A DNA stretch of 63,308 nucleotides from Candidatus Blautia stercoravium (GCA_019114495.1 DXFK01000112.1:1-63308); one strand, 5' to 3'. Positions 42,210 to 50,433 are shown, numbered from the stretch's first letter. Notes: a model not told the origin generated them from the sequence alone. Made by a program: numbers and translations.

Positions 42210-43202
42210 ATGAGTAAAAGAAGCATACGCAGAATTGTGACAGAAATTATTGTCATAGGAATCCTGATTTTTCTGATAGTGTTTTGTGTGGGATTCCGCG
42301 TTACAAAAGTAGAAGTAAAAGGCAATCAGTTTTATTCGGATGAGGAAATCAAGAAAATGGTGCTGGATGTGCCGGCGGCCAAAAACACGCTGCTGGCAGA
42401 ACGGTTTATCAATACAGAGGAAAAAACAAAAGAGGAAGCGCTCATTGACCGGATAACCATTAAAAGGAAGAAATGGAATACGCTGGTGGTGCAGGTCAGA
42501 GAAAAACAGATGATTGGTTATTTCAGTCTCAACGGCCAATGCCTAAACTTTGACCGCCAGGGCGTGATTCAGATTATTACTGAGGAACCCATTGAAAATG
42601 TACCCCTTATAGACGGGCTGAATGTAAAAGAGGCTAAGCAAGGGGAGAAGATAAAAGGTATCAACAAGAAGAGACTGAATACCATTTTAAGCGTGGGAAA
42701 AATGCTGGAAAAGACGGAGCAGAAGCCGGACCGTCTGGTGTTTAATGATTTGAAGCAGCTGGTACTGTATTACGGCTCTATTGAAGTGAATATGGGAACC
42801 GATGAAAATATGGATGAAAAGATGAACCGCCTGATTGGAATTCTTCCGCAGCTGGAAGGTATGGAAGGTGTCCTTCATCTGGAAAATGTAACAGAAGACA
42901 CAGCCAGCGTTGTATTTGACAATGCAGCAGCAGAAGAGAACAGCGAAACAGGACAGAGTGCAGAGGGAAAAAATACGGATGCAAACAATTCCGAAGAGGA
43001 CGACGGTCGGGATATTTCCGATGCAGACAGCGGAGAGGAAACAGATAGCTCAGAAAAAAGCCATAGCACAGACCAGGGAGCGGATCCCCAGAATTCTGAC
43101 AGTCAGAAGAAAGACACAGAAAACAAGGGCGCTTCTTCAGGAGATTCTTCCGACACCGGAACGGATGTGGAATACAGCGACGGTTCTGATTCAGCAGGCT
43201 GA
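42210..43202 (+). CDS. ftsQ: FtsQ/DivIB-type division protein (330 aa)
   Basis: Short basic cytoplasmic end, one membrane helix ('IIVIGILIFLIVFCVGF'), a POTRA domain ('FRVTKVEVKGNQFYSDEEI'), and a beta domain to about residue 230. The last hundred residues are low complexity, rich in S, D, E, T and N, and predicted disordered outside the cell. FtsQ/DivIB bridges FtsL and the septal synthases. Twelve bases separate it from murA. Confidence 0.88.
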   Translation: MSKRSIRRIVTEIIVIGILIFLIVFCVGFRVTKVEVKGNQFYSDEEIKKMVLDVPAAKNTLLAERFINTEEKTKEEALIDRITIKRKKWNTLVVQVREKQMIGYFSLNGQCLNFDRQGVIQIITEEPIENVPLIDGLNVKEAKQGEKIKGINKKRLNTILSVGKMLEKTEQKPDRLVFNDLKQLVLYYGSIEVNMGTDENMDEKMNRLIGILPQLEGMEGVLHLENVTEDTASVVFDNAAAEENSETGQSAEGKNTDANNSEEDDGRDISDADSGEETDSSEKSHSTDQGADPQNSDSQKKDTENKGASSGDSSDTGTDVEYSDGSDSAG

Positions 43203-43273
43203 CGAAAGTTTTATGAAAAAGGGAGATAATTCTAAAAAAGGTCTAAAAAATTTTTAAAAAGTGAATTTACCAG

Positions 43274-43302
43274 TTGATTAATTTAAAAAAAGCATTTATT
43301 AT
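43274..43302 (+). promoter_or_regulatory. ftsZ promoter
   Basis: TTGATT (43274-43279), 17 bases, TATTAT (43297-43302). Start of transcription near 43309, giving a leader of about 74 bases to the GTG. Confidence 0.7.
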
Positions 43303-43382
43303 ATATCTATATGTATATTATGAAAGAAAATGAATGTGATACACATTTCAAGCCATACAAGGGAGCTAAAGGAGGAAATACC

Positions 43383-44567
43383 GTGTTAGAAATTATGACA
43401 AACGAGGCTGAATCATCTGCAAAGATTATCGTTGTAGGTGTAGGTGGAGCTGGAAATAACGCAGTAAACAGAATGGTGGAAGAAGCCATCGGCGGAGTGG
43501 AATTTATTGGAGTCAATACAGATAAACAGGCGCTTACATTATGCAAAGCACCCACAGTGATCCAGATTGGTGAAAAGCTGACAAAAGGTCTGGGTGCGGG
43601 AGCAAAACCGGAAATCGGTGAAAAAGCTGCGGAAGAAAGCATCGAAGAAATCAGACAGGCCATCCAGGGAGCGGATATGGTGTTTGTTACCTGCGGTATG
43701 GGCGGCGGAACAGGAACCGGTGCTGCACCGGTAGTTGCCGGAGTGGCTAAGGAAATGGGAATTCTGACTGTTGGTGTTGTGACAAAACCGTTCCGTTTTG
43801 AAGCAAAAACCCGTATGAGCAATGCTCTTTCCGGAATTGAAAAATTAAAAGAAAATGTAGATACACTGATTATTATTCCAAACGATAAACTTCTGGAAAT
43901 CGTTGACCGCCGTACTACTATGCCGGAAGCTCTGAAGAAAGCAGACGAAGTCCTGCAGCAGGCTGTACAGGGTATTACAGATTTGATTAACCTGCCTGCA
44001 TTGATTAATCTGGACTTTGCAGACGTACAGACTGTTATGATTGACAAAGGTGTGGCTCACATTGGTATCGGTGAAGGCAAGGGTGATGACAAAGCCATGG
44101 AAGCTGTTCAGCAGGCGGTATCCAGTCCGCTTCTGGAGACAACCATACAGGGTGCATCACATGTTATTATCAATGTATCCGGAGATATTTCTCTTATGGA
44201 TGCCAACGATGCAGCAACTTATGTACAGGATTTGACAGGTGAAGATACTAACATTATCTTCGGTGCCCTGTACGATGATAAAGAAGCAGATTATGTAAGA
44301 ATTACAGTTATCGCTACAGGCCTGGATGATGAGACAGCCAGAAAAGCAAGTGTGGAAAGAAATAAGAAAGCAGCGAAGTCAACAACCGCAAGACCAGTAA
44401 GGCAGCAGGCGGCACCGCAGCAGCAGGAGCCGGTACAGCAGCAGACAACAGGTTACCAGATGCCAACCTTCCAGCAGCCGACTTTCCAGCAGGCGCCAAC
44501 TACTTTTACCAGCAACGTGCCGAAAAAAGATATTCAGATTCCAGACTTTTTGAAAAACAGAAGATAA
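43383..44567 (+). CDS. ftsZ: Cell division GTPase FtsZ (394 aa)
   Basis: Tubulin-like GTPase forming the Z ring. Seen: '[17 protein letters not shown]', tubulin signature 'GGGTGTG' (107-113), 'TKPFRFE', and the synergy-loop region 'FADVQTVM'. A glutamine-rich disordered linker (about 335-375) leads to the conserved C-terminal peptide '[12 protein letters not shown]' that binds FtsA/SepF/EzrA-type partners. GTG 43383 follows AAAGGAGG; an upstream in-frame ATG at 43311 lies at the transcription start and has no ribosome site. Confidence 0.97.
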   Translation: MLEIMTNEAESSAKIIVVGVGGAGNNAVNRMVEEAIGGVEFIGVNTDKQALTLCKAPTVIQIGEKLTKGLGAGAKPEIGEKAAEESIEEIRQAIQGADMVFVTCGMGGGTGTGAAPVVAGVAKEMGILTVGVVTKPFRFEAKTRMSNALSGIEKLKENVDTLIIIPNDKLLEIVDRRTTMPEALKKADEVLQQAVQGITDLINLPALINLDFADVQTVMIDKGVAHIGIGEGKGDDKAMEAVQQAVSSPLLETTIQGASHVIINVSGDISLMDANDAATYVQDLTGEDTNIIFGALYDDKEADYVRITVIATGLDDETARKASVERNKKAAKSTTARPVRQQAAPQQQEPVQQQTTGYQMPTFQQPTFQQAPTTFTSNVPKKDIQIPDFLKNRR

Positions 44568-44582
44568 GAGACAATAAAAGAA

Positions 44583-44626
44583 GACCGCAGATTTTAGGAA
44601 AGATTCCTTGAAATCTGCGGTTTTTT
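44583..44626. terminator. Bidirectional terminator between ftsZ and aroE
   Basis: CCGCAGATTT (44585-44594) and AAATCTGCGG (44611-44620) form a perfect stem followed by TTTTTT; the minus strand continues with TCTTCTTTT, so it can also end the convergent aroE transcript. Confidence 0.85.
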
Positions 44627-44664
44627 GCGTGTGGCAAATGGCAAAAGGACAGATACAGGAGGGG

Positions 44665-45537
44665 TTAAAAATCAGTCTGCAGGTATTCCCGCACCTGTTC
44701 CATAGGCATTTCCCGTCCCGTCCAGATACGGAAAGCTTCTGCTCCCTGATACAGGAGCATACCGTATCCGTTAAAGGTTTTGCATCCGGCCTTTTTTGCC
44801 AGAGATAACAGGCGGGTTTCCCATGGATTGTAAATAATGTCTGCTACGGACAGGGCGGCAGGGAAGGCAAAGTCTTCAGGCAGAATGCAGGTATCCGGGC
44901 TGGGAGCCATACCCACAGAAGTGGCGTTTACCAGAAGTGCGCTTTCCCGGGCCGCATTTTCCAGTGTCTGCAAATCTCGGATATCGTGAATCTGAAATTT
45001 ACAGCCTGTTTCCGCAGCAAGGTTTTCTGAAAGAGTTTCCATTCTGGAGAGGTGGGGGCTGGTGCTTCTGAGAAAAATATGCATGTGTGCCACACCGTCC
45101 AGGGCTGCCTGGGCACAGATGGCGGTGGCGGCACCTCCGGCACCCAGAAGAGTCATGGTTTTTCCTTTCATCTCAAGTCCCTGTTCTGCCGCAGAGCGCA
45201 TAAATCCAATGCCGTCTGTGTTGTGCCCGATAAACCGCCCGTTTCTGTTTTCTACGGTGTTTACCGCGCCGATAAGCCGGGCTGCACAGGACAGCTCATC
45301 CAGATGTTCCAGAACTTTATTTTTATTTGGCATGGTTAAGTTAAAACCTTTCACATTTAATGCGCGAAGCCCCTGTAAGGCGTCCTTTAATGCCTGCTCT
45401 TTCACGTCAAAGCACAGATATACATAGTCCAGGCCAAGGGACTGAAAGCTGTAATTGTGCATAAGCGGGGAAATACTGTGGGCAACCGGGCTGCCCAGAA
45501 GTCCGGTAAGTCCGGTTTCTCCGGTAATGTGTATCAT
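44665..45537 (-). CDS. aroE: Shikimate dehydrogenase (290 aa)
   Basis: NADPH-dependent reduction of 3-dehydroshikimate. Seen: 'SPVAHSISPLMHNYSF' (shikimate-binding SxS), 'GFNLTMPNKNKV' (catalytic Lys), 'GAVNTVENRNGRFIGHNTDG' (catalytic Asp), 'LLGAGGAATAI' (dinucleotide loop). AGGAGGAGGA precedes the ATG at 45537. It is divergent from aroD, which makes its substrate's precursor step in the same pathway. Confidence 0.96.
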   Translation of the reverse strand: MIHITGETGLTGLLGSPVAHSISPLMHNYSFQSLGLDYVYLCFDVKEQALKDALQGLRALNVKGFNLTMPNKNKVLEHLDELSCAARLIGAVNTVENRNGRFIGHNTDGIGFMRSAAEQGLEMKGKTMTLLGAGGAATAICAQAALDGVAHMHIFLRSTSPHLSRMETLSENLAAETGCKFQIHDIRDLQTLENAARESALLVNATSVGMAPSPDTCILPEDFAFPAALSVADIIYNPWETRLLSLAKKAGCKTFNGYGMLLYQGAEAFRIWTGREMPMEQVREYLQTDF

Positions 45538-45578
45538 AAGAATATTCCTCCTCCTGTATCTTCCATTGATTTATGAAA

Positions 45579-45607
45579 AGTTTAAAGTGAATCTGCGTTG
45601 CTGTCAA
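45579..45607 (-). promoter_or_regulatory. aroE promoter
   Basis: On the minus strand TTGACA (45602-45607), 17 bases, TAAACT (45579-45584). Confidence 0.7.
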
Positions 45608-45627
45608 GTGGAAAAGTGTGCTATACT
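45598..45627 (+). promoter_or_regulatory. aroD promoter
   Basis: TTGCTG (45598-45603), 18 bases, extended TGC-TATACT (45622-45627). Its -35 overlaps that of aroE by two bases. It also rules out a longer aroD frame that would start at 45618. Confidence 0.7.
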
Positions 45628-45668
45628 GTACACAAAAGCAAACCAGAAGAGAAAAAGAGGAAAAGACC

Positions 45669-46430
45669 ATGAAGCCATTACATATCAGGAACCTGATACT
45701 GGGGGATGAAATCCCCAAAATCTGTATTCCCATGACCGGGAAAAATAAAGAAGAATTATCAAGAGAATTGGAGTATATCCGAAAATTTGTGCCGGATTTA
45801 GCTGAATGGCGGGTAGATTGTCTGGAAAACCAGGAAACAGTGTGGGAAATGTTAGAGACAATAAGTGACAATTTAGGAGAAATTCCGCTGTTGTTTACCT
45901 TCCGTACCGCAAGAGAGGGAGGCTGCCGGGAAATTATGTATGAAGATTATGTAAAGCTGTTAAAGCAGGCGGCAAAATCCGGACAGGCAGATATTCTGGA
46001 TGTGGAATTGTTTTTCTGCCCTCAAAAGGCAGGAGCGCTGATTACAGAGCTGAAAAGCCATCACGCTGTAGTGCTGGCATCCAACCATCATTTCCATGAG
46101 ACACCTTCTGTGGAACAGATGGTGAACTATATGCAGGAAATGGATGCCTGTGGAGCAGATATCCTAAAGCTGGCTGTGATGCCCCGAAAACAGGAGGATG
46201 TGCTGAGGCTTCTCATGGCGTCTCTTTGGGCAGGGGAGAAAACAGAAAAGCCGGTGGTAACCATGTCTATGGGACAAATGGGTATGGCCACCCGCTTTCT
46301 GGGAGAGGACTTTGGCTCCTGCATTACCTTTGCAGCCGGTCTGCAGGCCTCTGCCCCCGGACAGATACCGGCAGAAAAATTAAGAGCACTTCTAAACACC
46401 CTTCATCAGTTAAAAAACGGGAAAAATTGA
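45669..46430 (+). CDS. aroD: 3-Dehydroquinate dehydratase, type I (253 aa)
   Basis: Schiff-base enzyme of the shikimate pathway. Seen: 'PKICIPMTG', 'AEWRVDCL' (substrate Arg), 'FTFRTAREGG', 'LASNHHFHETP' (catalytic His near 140), 'ADILKLAVMPR' (Schiff-base Lys 167) and 'SMGQMGMATRFLGEDFGS'. ATG 45669 has GAGG upstream; length fits the family. Confidence 0.96.
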   Translation: MKPLHIRNLILGDEIPKICIPMTGKNKEELSRELEYIRKFVPDLAEWRVDCLENQETVWEMLETISDNLGEIPLLFTFRTAREGGCREIMYEDYVKLLKQAAKSGQADILDVELFFCPQKAGALITELKSHHAVVLASNHHFHETPSVEQMVNYMQEMDACGADILKLAVMPRKQEDVLRLLMASLWAGEKTEKPVVTMSMGQMGMATRFLGEDFGSCITFAAGLQASAPGQIPAEKLRALLNTLHQLKNGKN

Positions 46431-46472
46431 CATAAAACAGGTAACATAAGGTGAAAAAAAGCGGCTTTGCAC

Positions 46473-46479
46473 TGTCGAA
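46473..46479. promoter_or_regulatory. Spo0A box upstream of spoIIGA
   Basis: TGTCGAA, the exact complement of the 0A-box consensus TTCGACA, lies 26 bases before the -35 element. A near match TTTGACA (46505-46511) overlaps the -35. Confidence 0.7.
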
Positions 46480-46504
46480 AAGATTTTACAGCCAGGCAAG
46501 CCGT

Positions 46505-46538
46505 TTTGACAAAATCAGCACCCCCGAACCTCTATAAT
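46505..46538 (+). promoter_or_regulatory. spoIIG-type SigA promoter with long spacer
   Basis: TTGACA (46506-46511) and TATAAT (46533-46538) are separated by 21 bases. The B. subtilis spoIIG promoter has the same oddity (22-base spacer) and needs Spo0A~P bound next to the -35. Confidence 0.75.
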
Positions 46539-46595
46539 GGACAGTACTTATTCCAGATAAGTAGAAGAGTCCCTGCAGAGGCTAGGGGGTGTTTT

Positions 46596-47462
46596 GTGTA
46601 CTGCGAATTTTACATAGATGTGTTTTTCGCGGTGAATCTGCTGATGGATTTCTGGGTGCTGTGTCTGACCAATGTGCTGCTAAAGGGCACTGCCAGCCCT
46701 TTGCGTGCTTTTTGGGGCGCTGTTTTTGGGGCACTTGGAATGTGCGGCTTTCTGGTATTCTCAAGAGAAATCCACACAGCAGGATTTGTGATTTTTTACA
46801 GTATTAGCGTATTGGTTATGGTGCGAATAGGCTGCGGCTTCAAGACCCTGAAGAGGCTGCTGGCTGCAAGTGCCGCTTTTTTTGGAGCCTCTTTTCTTCT
46901 GGGCGGAATCCTGCTGTTTGCAGAGCCTTTTTTGAAAGAGAGAGAACTTCCGTTTTTGTTTATCACAACTGCCGCTTACCTGATTTTATACATAGGCATA
47001 AGACTCTGTAAATACTTAAAAGGAAAAAGCAGTCTTTCATGTGATGTGAAAATTGTGCTGAAAGACAGGGAAAGAAAAGTAAAAGGACTGTATGATACGG
47101 GAAACTGTCTGCTGGATACGCAGACAGGAAAACCAGTGTGCGTGATGGAATACAGCAGTTTTGAGAGACTGCTGGACAGAGAACAGAGAGAAGCACTGGA
47201 ATACTTTTGCGCCATGAACCTGGAAGCGGGAAAAGAACAGATTGGTAAAGGGCTGGAAGGACTGCAGCCCAGGTTTGTGCTTTATACCAGCGTGGGCTGC
47301 CAAAGAGGACTGCTTCCTGTTGTGACGGCAGAAAGCATGACCGTATATACAGAGGACGGGGCAAAAGAGATAAAGGGGGCGCCAATAGGGCTTTCTCGGA
47401 CGTCCCTGTCCTTAGACAGGAGTTTTCAGATGATTATAAATCCCGGTATTTTAAAGAGTTGA
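46596..47462 (+). CDS. spoIIGA: Pro-SigE processing peptidase SpoIIGA (288 aa)
   Basis: Membrane aspartyl protease that matures pro-SigE after septation. About five N-terminal helices ('[20 protein letters not shown]') and a cytoplasmic retropepsin-like domain with '[12 protein letters not shown]' (D167-T-G) are seen. GTG 46596 has AGGGGG six bases upstream and gives a normal length; an open frame further up crosses the promoter. It is followed by sigE after seven bases. Confidence 0.92.
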   Translation: MYCEFYIDVFFAVNLLMDFWVLCLTNVLLKGTASPLRAFWGAVFGALGMCGFLVFSREIHTAGFVIFYSISVLVMVRIGCGFKTLKRLLAASAAFFGASFLLGGILLFAEPFLKERELPFLFITTAAYLILYIGIRLCKYLKGKSSLSCDVKIVLKDRERKVKGLYDTGNCLLDTQTGKPVCVMEYSSFERLLDREQREALEYFCAMNLEAGKEQIGKGLEGLQPRFVLYTSVGCQRGLLPVVTAESMTVYTEDGAKEIKGAPIGLSRTSLSLDRSFQMIINPGILKS

Positions 47463-47469
47463 GAGGAGT

Positions 47470-48204
47470 ATGAAAAAAATGGATGTTTGTGCAAAAAGAG
47501 GGTTTTCGTTTACTGGTTTTACTGGAATCTTACTGCCCAGGGGGAATGAGATTCACTATATCGGCGGAGCAGAAGTGCTTCCTGCCCCCTTGCCTGCAGA
47601 AGAGGAGGCCTTGCAGCTTGAAAAACTGCAGGGGGAGAAAAGTGAGGCAGCCAAAGCCTGTCTCATAGAACACAATTTGAGGCTGGTGGTCTATATTGCC
47701 AAGAAATTTGACAACACCGGTGTGGGAGTGGAGGATTTGATTTCCATAGGCACCATTGGGCTTATTAAAGCCATTAATACGTTTAATCCCGTAAAAAAAA
47801 TCAAGCTGGCCACTTACGCCTCCCGATGCATTGAGAACGAAATTCTCATGTATCTGCGGCGAAACAGTAAGACGAAGCTGGAGGTTTCCATTGACGAACC
47901 CTTAAATGTGGACTGGGACGGAAATGAACTGCTGCTGTCGGATATTCTGGGAACTGATGAGGATGTGATTTACAGGGACATTGAAAGCGAAGTGGAGCGG
48001 AAGCTGTTGGGAAAAGCTATTGGAAAGCTGACGAAGCGGGAACAGACCATTGTGCGGCTGCGCTTTGGCATTAATATGCCGGAGGGAAGAGAGAAGACCC
48101 AGAAAGAGGTGGCAGACCTGCTGGGTATCTCCCAATCTTACATATCCAGACTGGAAAAGCGGATTATGAAAAGACTGAAAAAGGAAATTGTGCGGTACGA
48201 ATAG
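47470..48204 (+). CDS. sigE: Mother-cell sporulation sigma factor SigE, pro-form (244 aa)
   Basis: Early mother-cell sigma factor. The pro-region (about 1-28) precedes '[17 protein letters not shown]', the conserved start of mature SigE. Region 2 '[17 protein letters not shown]' and '[14 protein letters not shown]' with '[17 protein letters not shown]', and region 4 '[15 protein letters not shown]' with '[14 protein letters not shown]', are present. sigG, often next in related genomes, is absent here. Confidence 0.96.
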   Translation: MKKMDVCAKRGFSFTGFTGILLPRGNEIHYIGGAEVLPAPLPAEEEALQLEKLQGEKSEAAKACLIEHNLRLVVYIAKKFDNTGVGVEDLISIGTIGLIKAINTFNPVKKIKLATYASRCIENEILMYLRRNSKTKLEVSIDEPLNVDWDGNELLLSDILGTDEDVIYRDIESEVERKLLGKAIGKLTKREQTIVRLRFGINMPEGREKTQKEVADLLGISQSYISRLEKRIMKRLKKEIVRYE

Positions 48205-48217
48205 AGAAGATAAAGGG

Positions 48218-48251
48218 AAAAAGGCTGGTTCTATGAGACGGCCTTTTTTTC
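48218..48251 (+). terminator. Terminator after sigE
   Basis: AAAAAGGC (48218-48225) and GCCTTTTT (48241-48248) form the stem, followed by more T residues. Confidence 0.7.
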
Positions 48252-48265
48252 GTTGTGAAACAATA

Positions 48266-48294
48266 TTGACAGAGAAAAGATTTGATGATATATT
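48266..48294 (+). promoter_or_regulatory. SigA promoter of the SPFH/RHH operon
   Basis: TTGACA (48266-48271), 17 bases, TATATT (48289-48294). Confidence 0.8.
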
Positions 48295-48315
48295 AATGAT
48301 ATCAAAATGATATCA
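48286..48315. promoter_or_regulatory. Three-site tandem TGATATCA operator
   Basis: The 8-base palindrome TGATATCA is at 48297-48304 and 48308-48315, and a 6-of-8 match TGATATAT is at 48286-48293, all in an exact 11-base period. The first overlaps the -10, the others cover the transcription start. Tandem short palindromes one helical turn apart are typical targets of ribbon-helix-helix proteins such as the one encoded by the second gene of this operon. Confidence 0.7.
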
Positions 48316-48351
48316 AATTAAATCGGTTTAATGAAGCGAGGAGGATGACTT

Positions 48352-49320
48352 ATGAGCGAAGAGAACAAAGGGAAAAACGAGATTCAGAAAGAAAAGGTGT
48401 TGCAGGCAAAATCAGGTTTTGGTATGCTGATACTTGGATGTATACTGGCGGCAGCCGGAATAGGAGGCTTTGTCTGGGGAACGCTGCTCTGTGACTGGAA
48501 TGGGGCAGACGTACTGGGGATTGCTGCTATAGCAGCAGGAACGTTGGTATTTCTTGCAGGTATCTTAATCCTGTGCGGACTGAAGGTCATCAATCCCAAA
48601 GAGGCTCTGGTGCTGGCTTTGTTCGGCAATTATTACGGGACTTTGATGAAAGAGGGATTTTTCTGGGTAAATCCTTTTGCCACACCTATTAATCCCACTG
48701 TAAAAGCAGCAGTCAATGGCAAAAGCTTCAACCGTAAGGTATCATTAAAAACCATGACACTGAACAATGAGAAGCAGAAAGTAAATGATGAGACTGGAAA
48801 TCCGGTGGAAATCGGGGCTGTAGCTATCTGGAAAGTGGTGGATCCCACAAAAGCAGTGATAAACGTAGAAAATTACAAAAGCTATCTTTCCATTCAGTGC
48901 GATTCTATTATCCGAAATACAGCCAGAAAATATCCTTATGATGCTGCAGAGGGAAAGGATGAAAAATCTTTAAGAGGAAGCAGCCAGGAAATTGCCGATA
49001 TCATGTGCAAAGAACTACAGGAGAAAGTGGAAAATGCAGGAATTCAGATTCTGGAGGTCAGAATTACTCATTTGGCATATGCGCCGGAGATTGCCTCTGC
49101 CATGCTTCAGAGGCAGCAGGCTGCAGCTATTATTGACGCCCGTCAAAAAATTGTAGAAGGCGCTGTGGGAATGGTAGAAATGGCTTTGGAAAAATTAAGT
49201 GAAAATGAGATTGTAGAACTGGATGAGGAGAGGAAAGCGGCTATGGTCAGCAATCTTCTGGTGGTGCTGTGCGGCAATAAAGATGCACAGCCCATCGTCA
49301 ACAGCGGCAGTATCTATTAA
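48352..49320 (+). CDS. SPFH/Band-7 domain membrane protein (322 aa)
   Basis: Two N-terminal hydrophobic segments ('GMLILGCILAAAGIGGFVW', 'GIAAIAAGTLVFLAGILIL') anchor a cytoplasmic SPFH domain ('VINPKEALVLALFGNYYG' to about residue 245), followed by a helical segment with 'QRQQAAAIIDARQKIVEGAV'. SPFH proteins form membrane scaffolds of flotillin/HflK type. The exact role of this subgroup is unknown. It has its own promoter and operator and is followed after 13 bases by a small ribbon-helix-helix gene. Confidence 0.88.
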   Translation: MSEENKGKNEIQKEKVLQAKSGFGMLILGCILAAAGIGGFVWGTLLCDWNGADVLGIAAIAAGTLVFLAGILILCGLKVINPKEALVLALFGNYYGTLMKEGFFWVNPFATPINPTVKAAVNGKSFNRKVSLKTMTLNNEKQKVNDETGNPVEIGAVAIWKVVDPTKAVINVENYKSYLSIQCDSIIRNTARKYPYDAAEGKDEKSLRGSSQEIADIMCKELQEKVENAGIQILEVRITHLAYAPEIASAMLQRQQAAAIIDARQKIVEGAVGMVEMALEKLSENEIVELDEERKAAMVSNLLVVLCGNKDAQPIVNSGSIY

Positions 49321-49333
49321 AAAATAAAAGGCG

Positions 49334-49537
49334 GTGAGACACATTCTGGAAAACGAAAATAAACCGAAGGGAAAAGAAAAAGCAAAGAAACAGGTACCTT
49401 TAAGACTGTCAGCGACCCTGTGGAATGAAATTGCCCAGTGGGCAGAGGACGATTTTCGTTCTATGAACGGCCAGATAGAATATCTGCTGACAGAATGTGT
49501 GAAATATAGAAAAAAGCACCAGAAAAAAGATATGTGA
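49334..49537 (+). CDS. Arc-like ribbon-helix-helix DNA-binding protein (about 60-67 aa)
   Basis: The core 'KKQVPLRLSATLWNEIAQWA' followed by 'RSMNGQIEYLLTECVK' fits the Arc/MetJ fold: a beta strand (VPLRLS) and two helices. The start is uncertain. GTG 49334 has its ribosome site too close; a non-canonical ATT (49343) or CTG (49346, giving MENENKPKG...) sits at better distance from GGCGGTGAG. It likely represses the operon through the TGATATCA sites; a link to the SPFH partner is inferred from co-transcription. Confidence 0.75.
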   Translation: MRHILENENKPKGKEKAKKQVPLRLSATLWNEIAQWAEDDFRSMNGQIEYLLTECVKYRKKHQKKDM

Positions 49538-49548
49538 CACCTAAACAG

Positions 49549-49612
49549 AAAAGAGTCATATGGGAAACGTATGCAGAGAAATCAGAAAGCGTTTTCCATA
49601 TGGCTCTTTTTA
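49549..49612. terminator. Bidirectional terminator
   Basis: AAAAGAGTCATATGGGAAACG and CGTTTTCCATATGGCTCTTTT form a long stem with two G-U pairs, with A and T runs at both ends. It separates the SPFH/RHH operon from the convergent IclR gene. Confidence 0.8.
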
Positions 49613-49637
49613 TGCGCTGCGTACAGGCGGTTTATCC

Positions 49638-50396
49638 TTATCGCATAGTTGCAATAATTTCTTTTTTGATATGCAGTACGATTTGGGACAGTTCTTCGAT
49701 GCGTCGGTCAGACATTCGCGCCACCGGTGCGGAAATGGAAAAGGCATATTTTGGCCTTCCTTTAAAGTCGGGAATGCTGACGGCGATACAGCGCACACCC
49801 AGCTCATTTTCTTCGTCATCTAAGGCATATCCTTTTTGCTGAACCTCTTTTATTTTCTCAAGAAATTGGGTATAATGAATCATAGTATGAGGTGTCAGTT
49901 TCTGAATCCGGCTGTTGTCCCAGATTTCTTTGATTTGGGTTTCCGGCATGTCCGCGGCCATGGCTTTTCCTACACCGGAACAGTAAAGGGGAATCCGGCT
50001 GCCCACCTTGGAAACCATGCGGATGGAATTTTGGTAGGATTCCTCTTTGTAAATATACACGGCGTCCAGACCGTCCAGTTGTACGAAGTGAACCGTTTCT
50101 CCGGTCTCCTCAGACAGCTTCTTTAAGAATGGGCGTACTGTTTCCAAAATGTCCATATGGCTCATCAGCTTGTTGGAGAGAGTCAGAAGCTTAAAGGACA
50201 GAGCATATTTTCCGGTTTCCCCATCCTGCTTTACATAGCCCATGTAAATCAGGGAACTGAGCAGGCGGTGAACCGTGCTTTTATTTAACTCAAGATGGCG
50301 GCACAAATCTGCCAGGGCTGCAGGCCCGGTTTCGGCAAGAGTTTCCAGCACCAAAAACAGACGGTCAGCCACCTGAATAGGGTTTTTATTTTCCAT
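49638..50396 (-). CDS. IclR-family regulator, KdgR-like (252 aa)
   Basis: The N-terminal winged helix ('DRLFLVLETLAETGPAALAD', 'LNKSTVHRLLSSLIYMGYV') is followed by the GAF-like effector domain ('SRIPLYCSGVGKAMAAD', 'DDEENELGVRCIAVSI'). ATG 50396 is preferred over 50402 because AGGAG is only one base from the latter. Divergent position from eda-kdgK makes control of ketodeoxygluconate catabolism, as done by KdgR in other bacteria, the obvious guess; the effector is probably KDG or a related acid. Confidence 0.88.
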   Translation of the reverse strand: MENKNPIQVADRLFLVLETLAETGPAALADLCRHLELNKSTVHRLLSSLIYMGYVKQDGETGKYALSFKLLTLSNKLMSHMDILETVRPFLKKLSEETGETVHFVQLDGLDAVYIYKEESYQNSIRMVSKVGSRIPLYCSGVGKAMAADMPETQIKEIWDNSRIQKLTPHTMIHYTQFLEKIKEVQQKGYALDDEENELGVRCIAVSIPDFKGRPKYAFSISAPVARMSDRRIEELSQIVLHIKKEIIATMR

Positions 50397-50433
50397 GATC
50401 ATTCTCCTGGTTTTCTATATTGACATTGACGCT

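Noticed and set aside
43311-43382. Longer ftsZ beginning at ATG 43311
   Set aside because: That ATG is at the predicted transcription start with no ribosome site, whereas GTG 43383 has AAAGGAGG and fits the family start.
45455-45709. Small plus-strand frame across the aroE-aroD gap
   Set aside because: It runs antisense to the aroE start and through both promoters and is out of frame with aroD.
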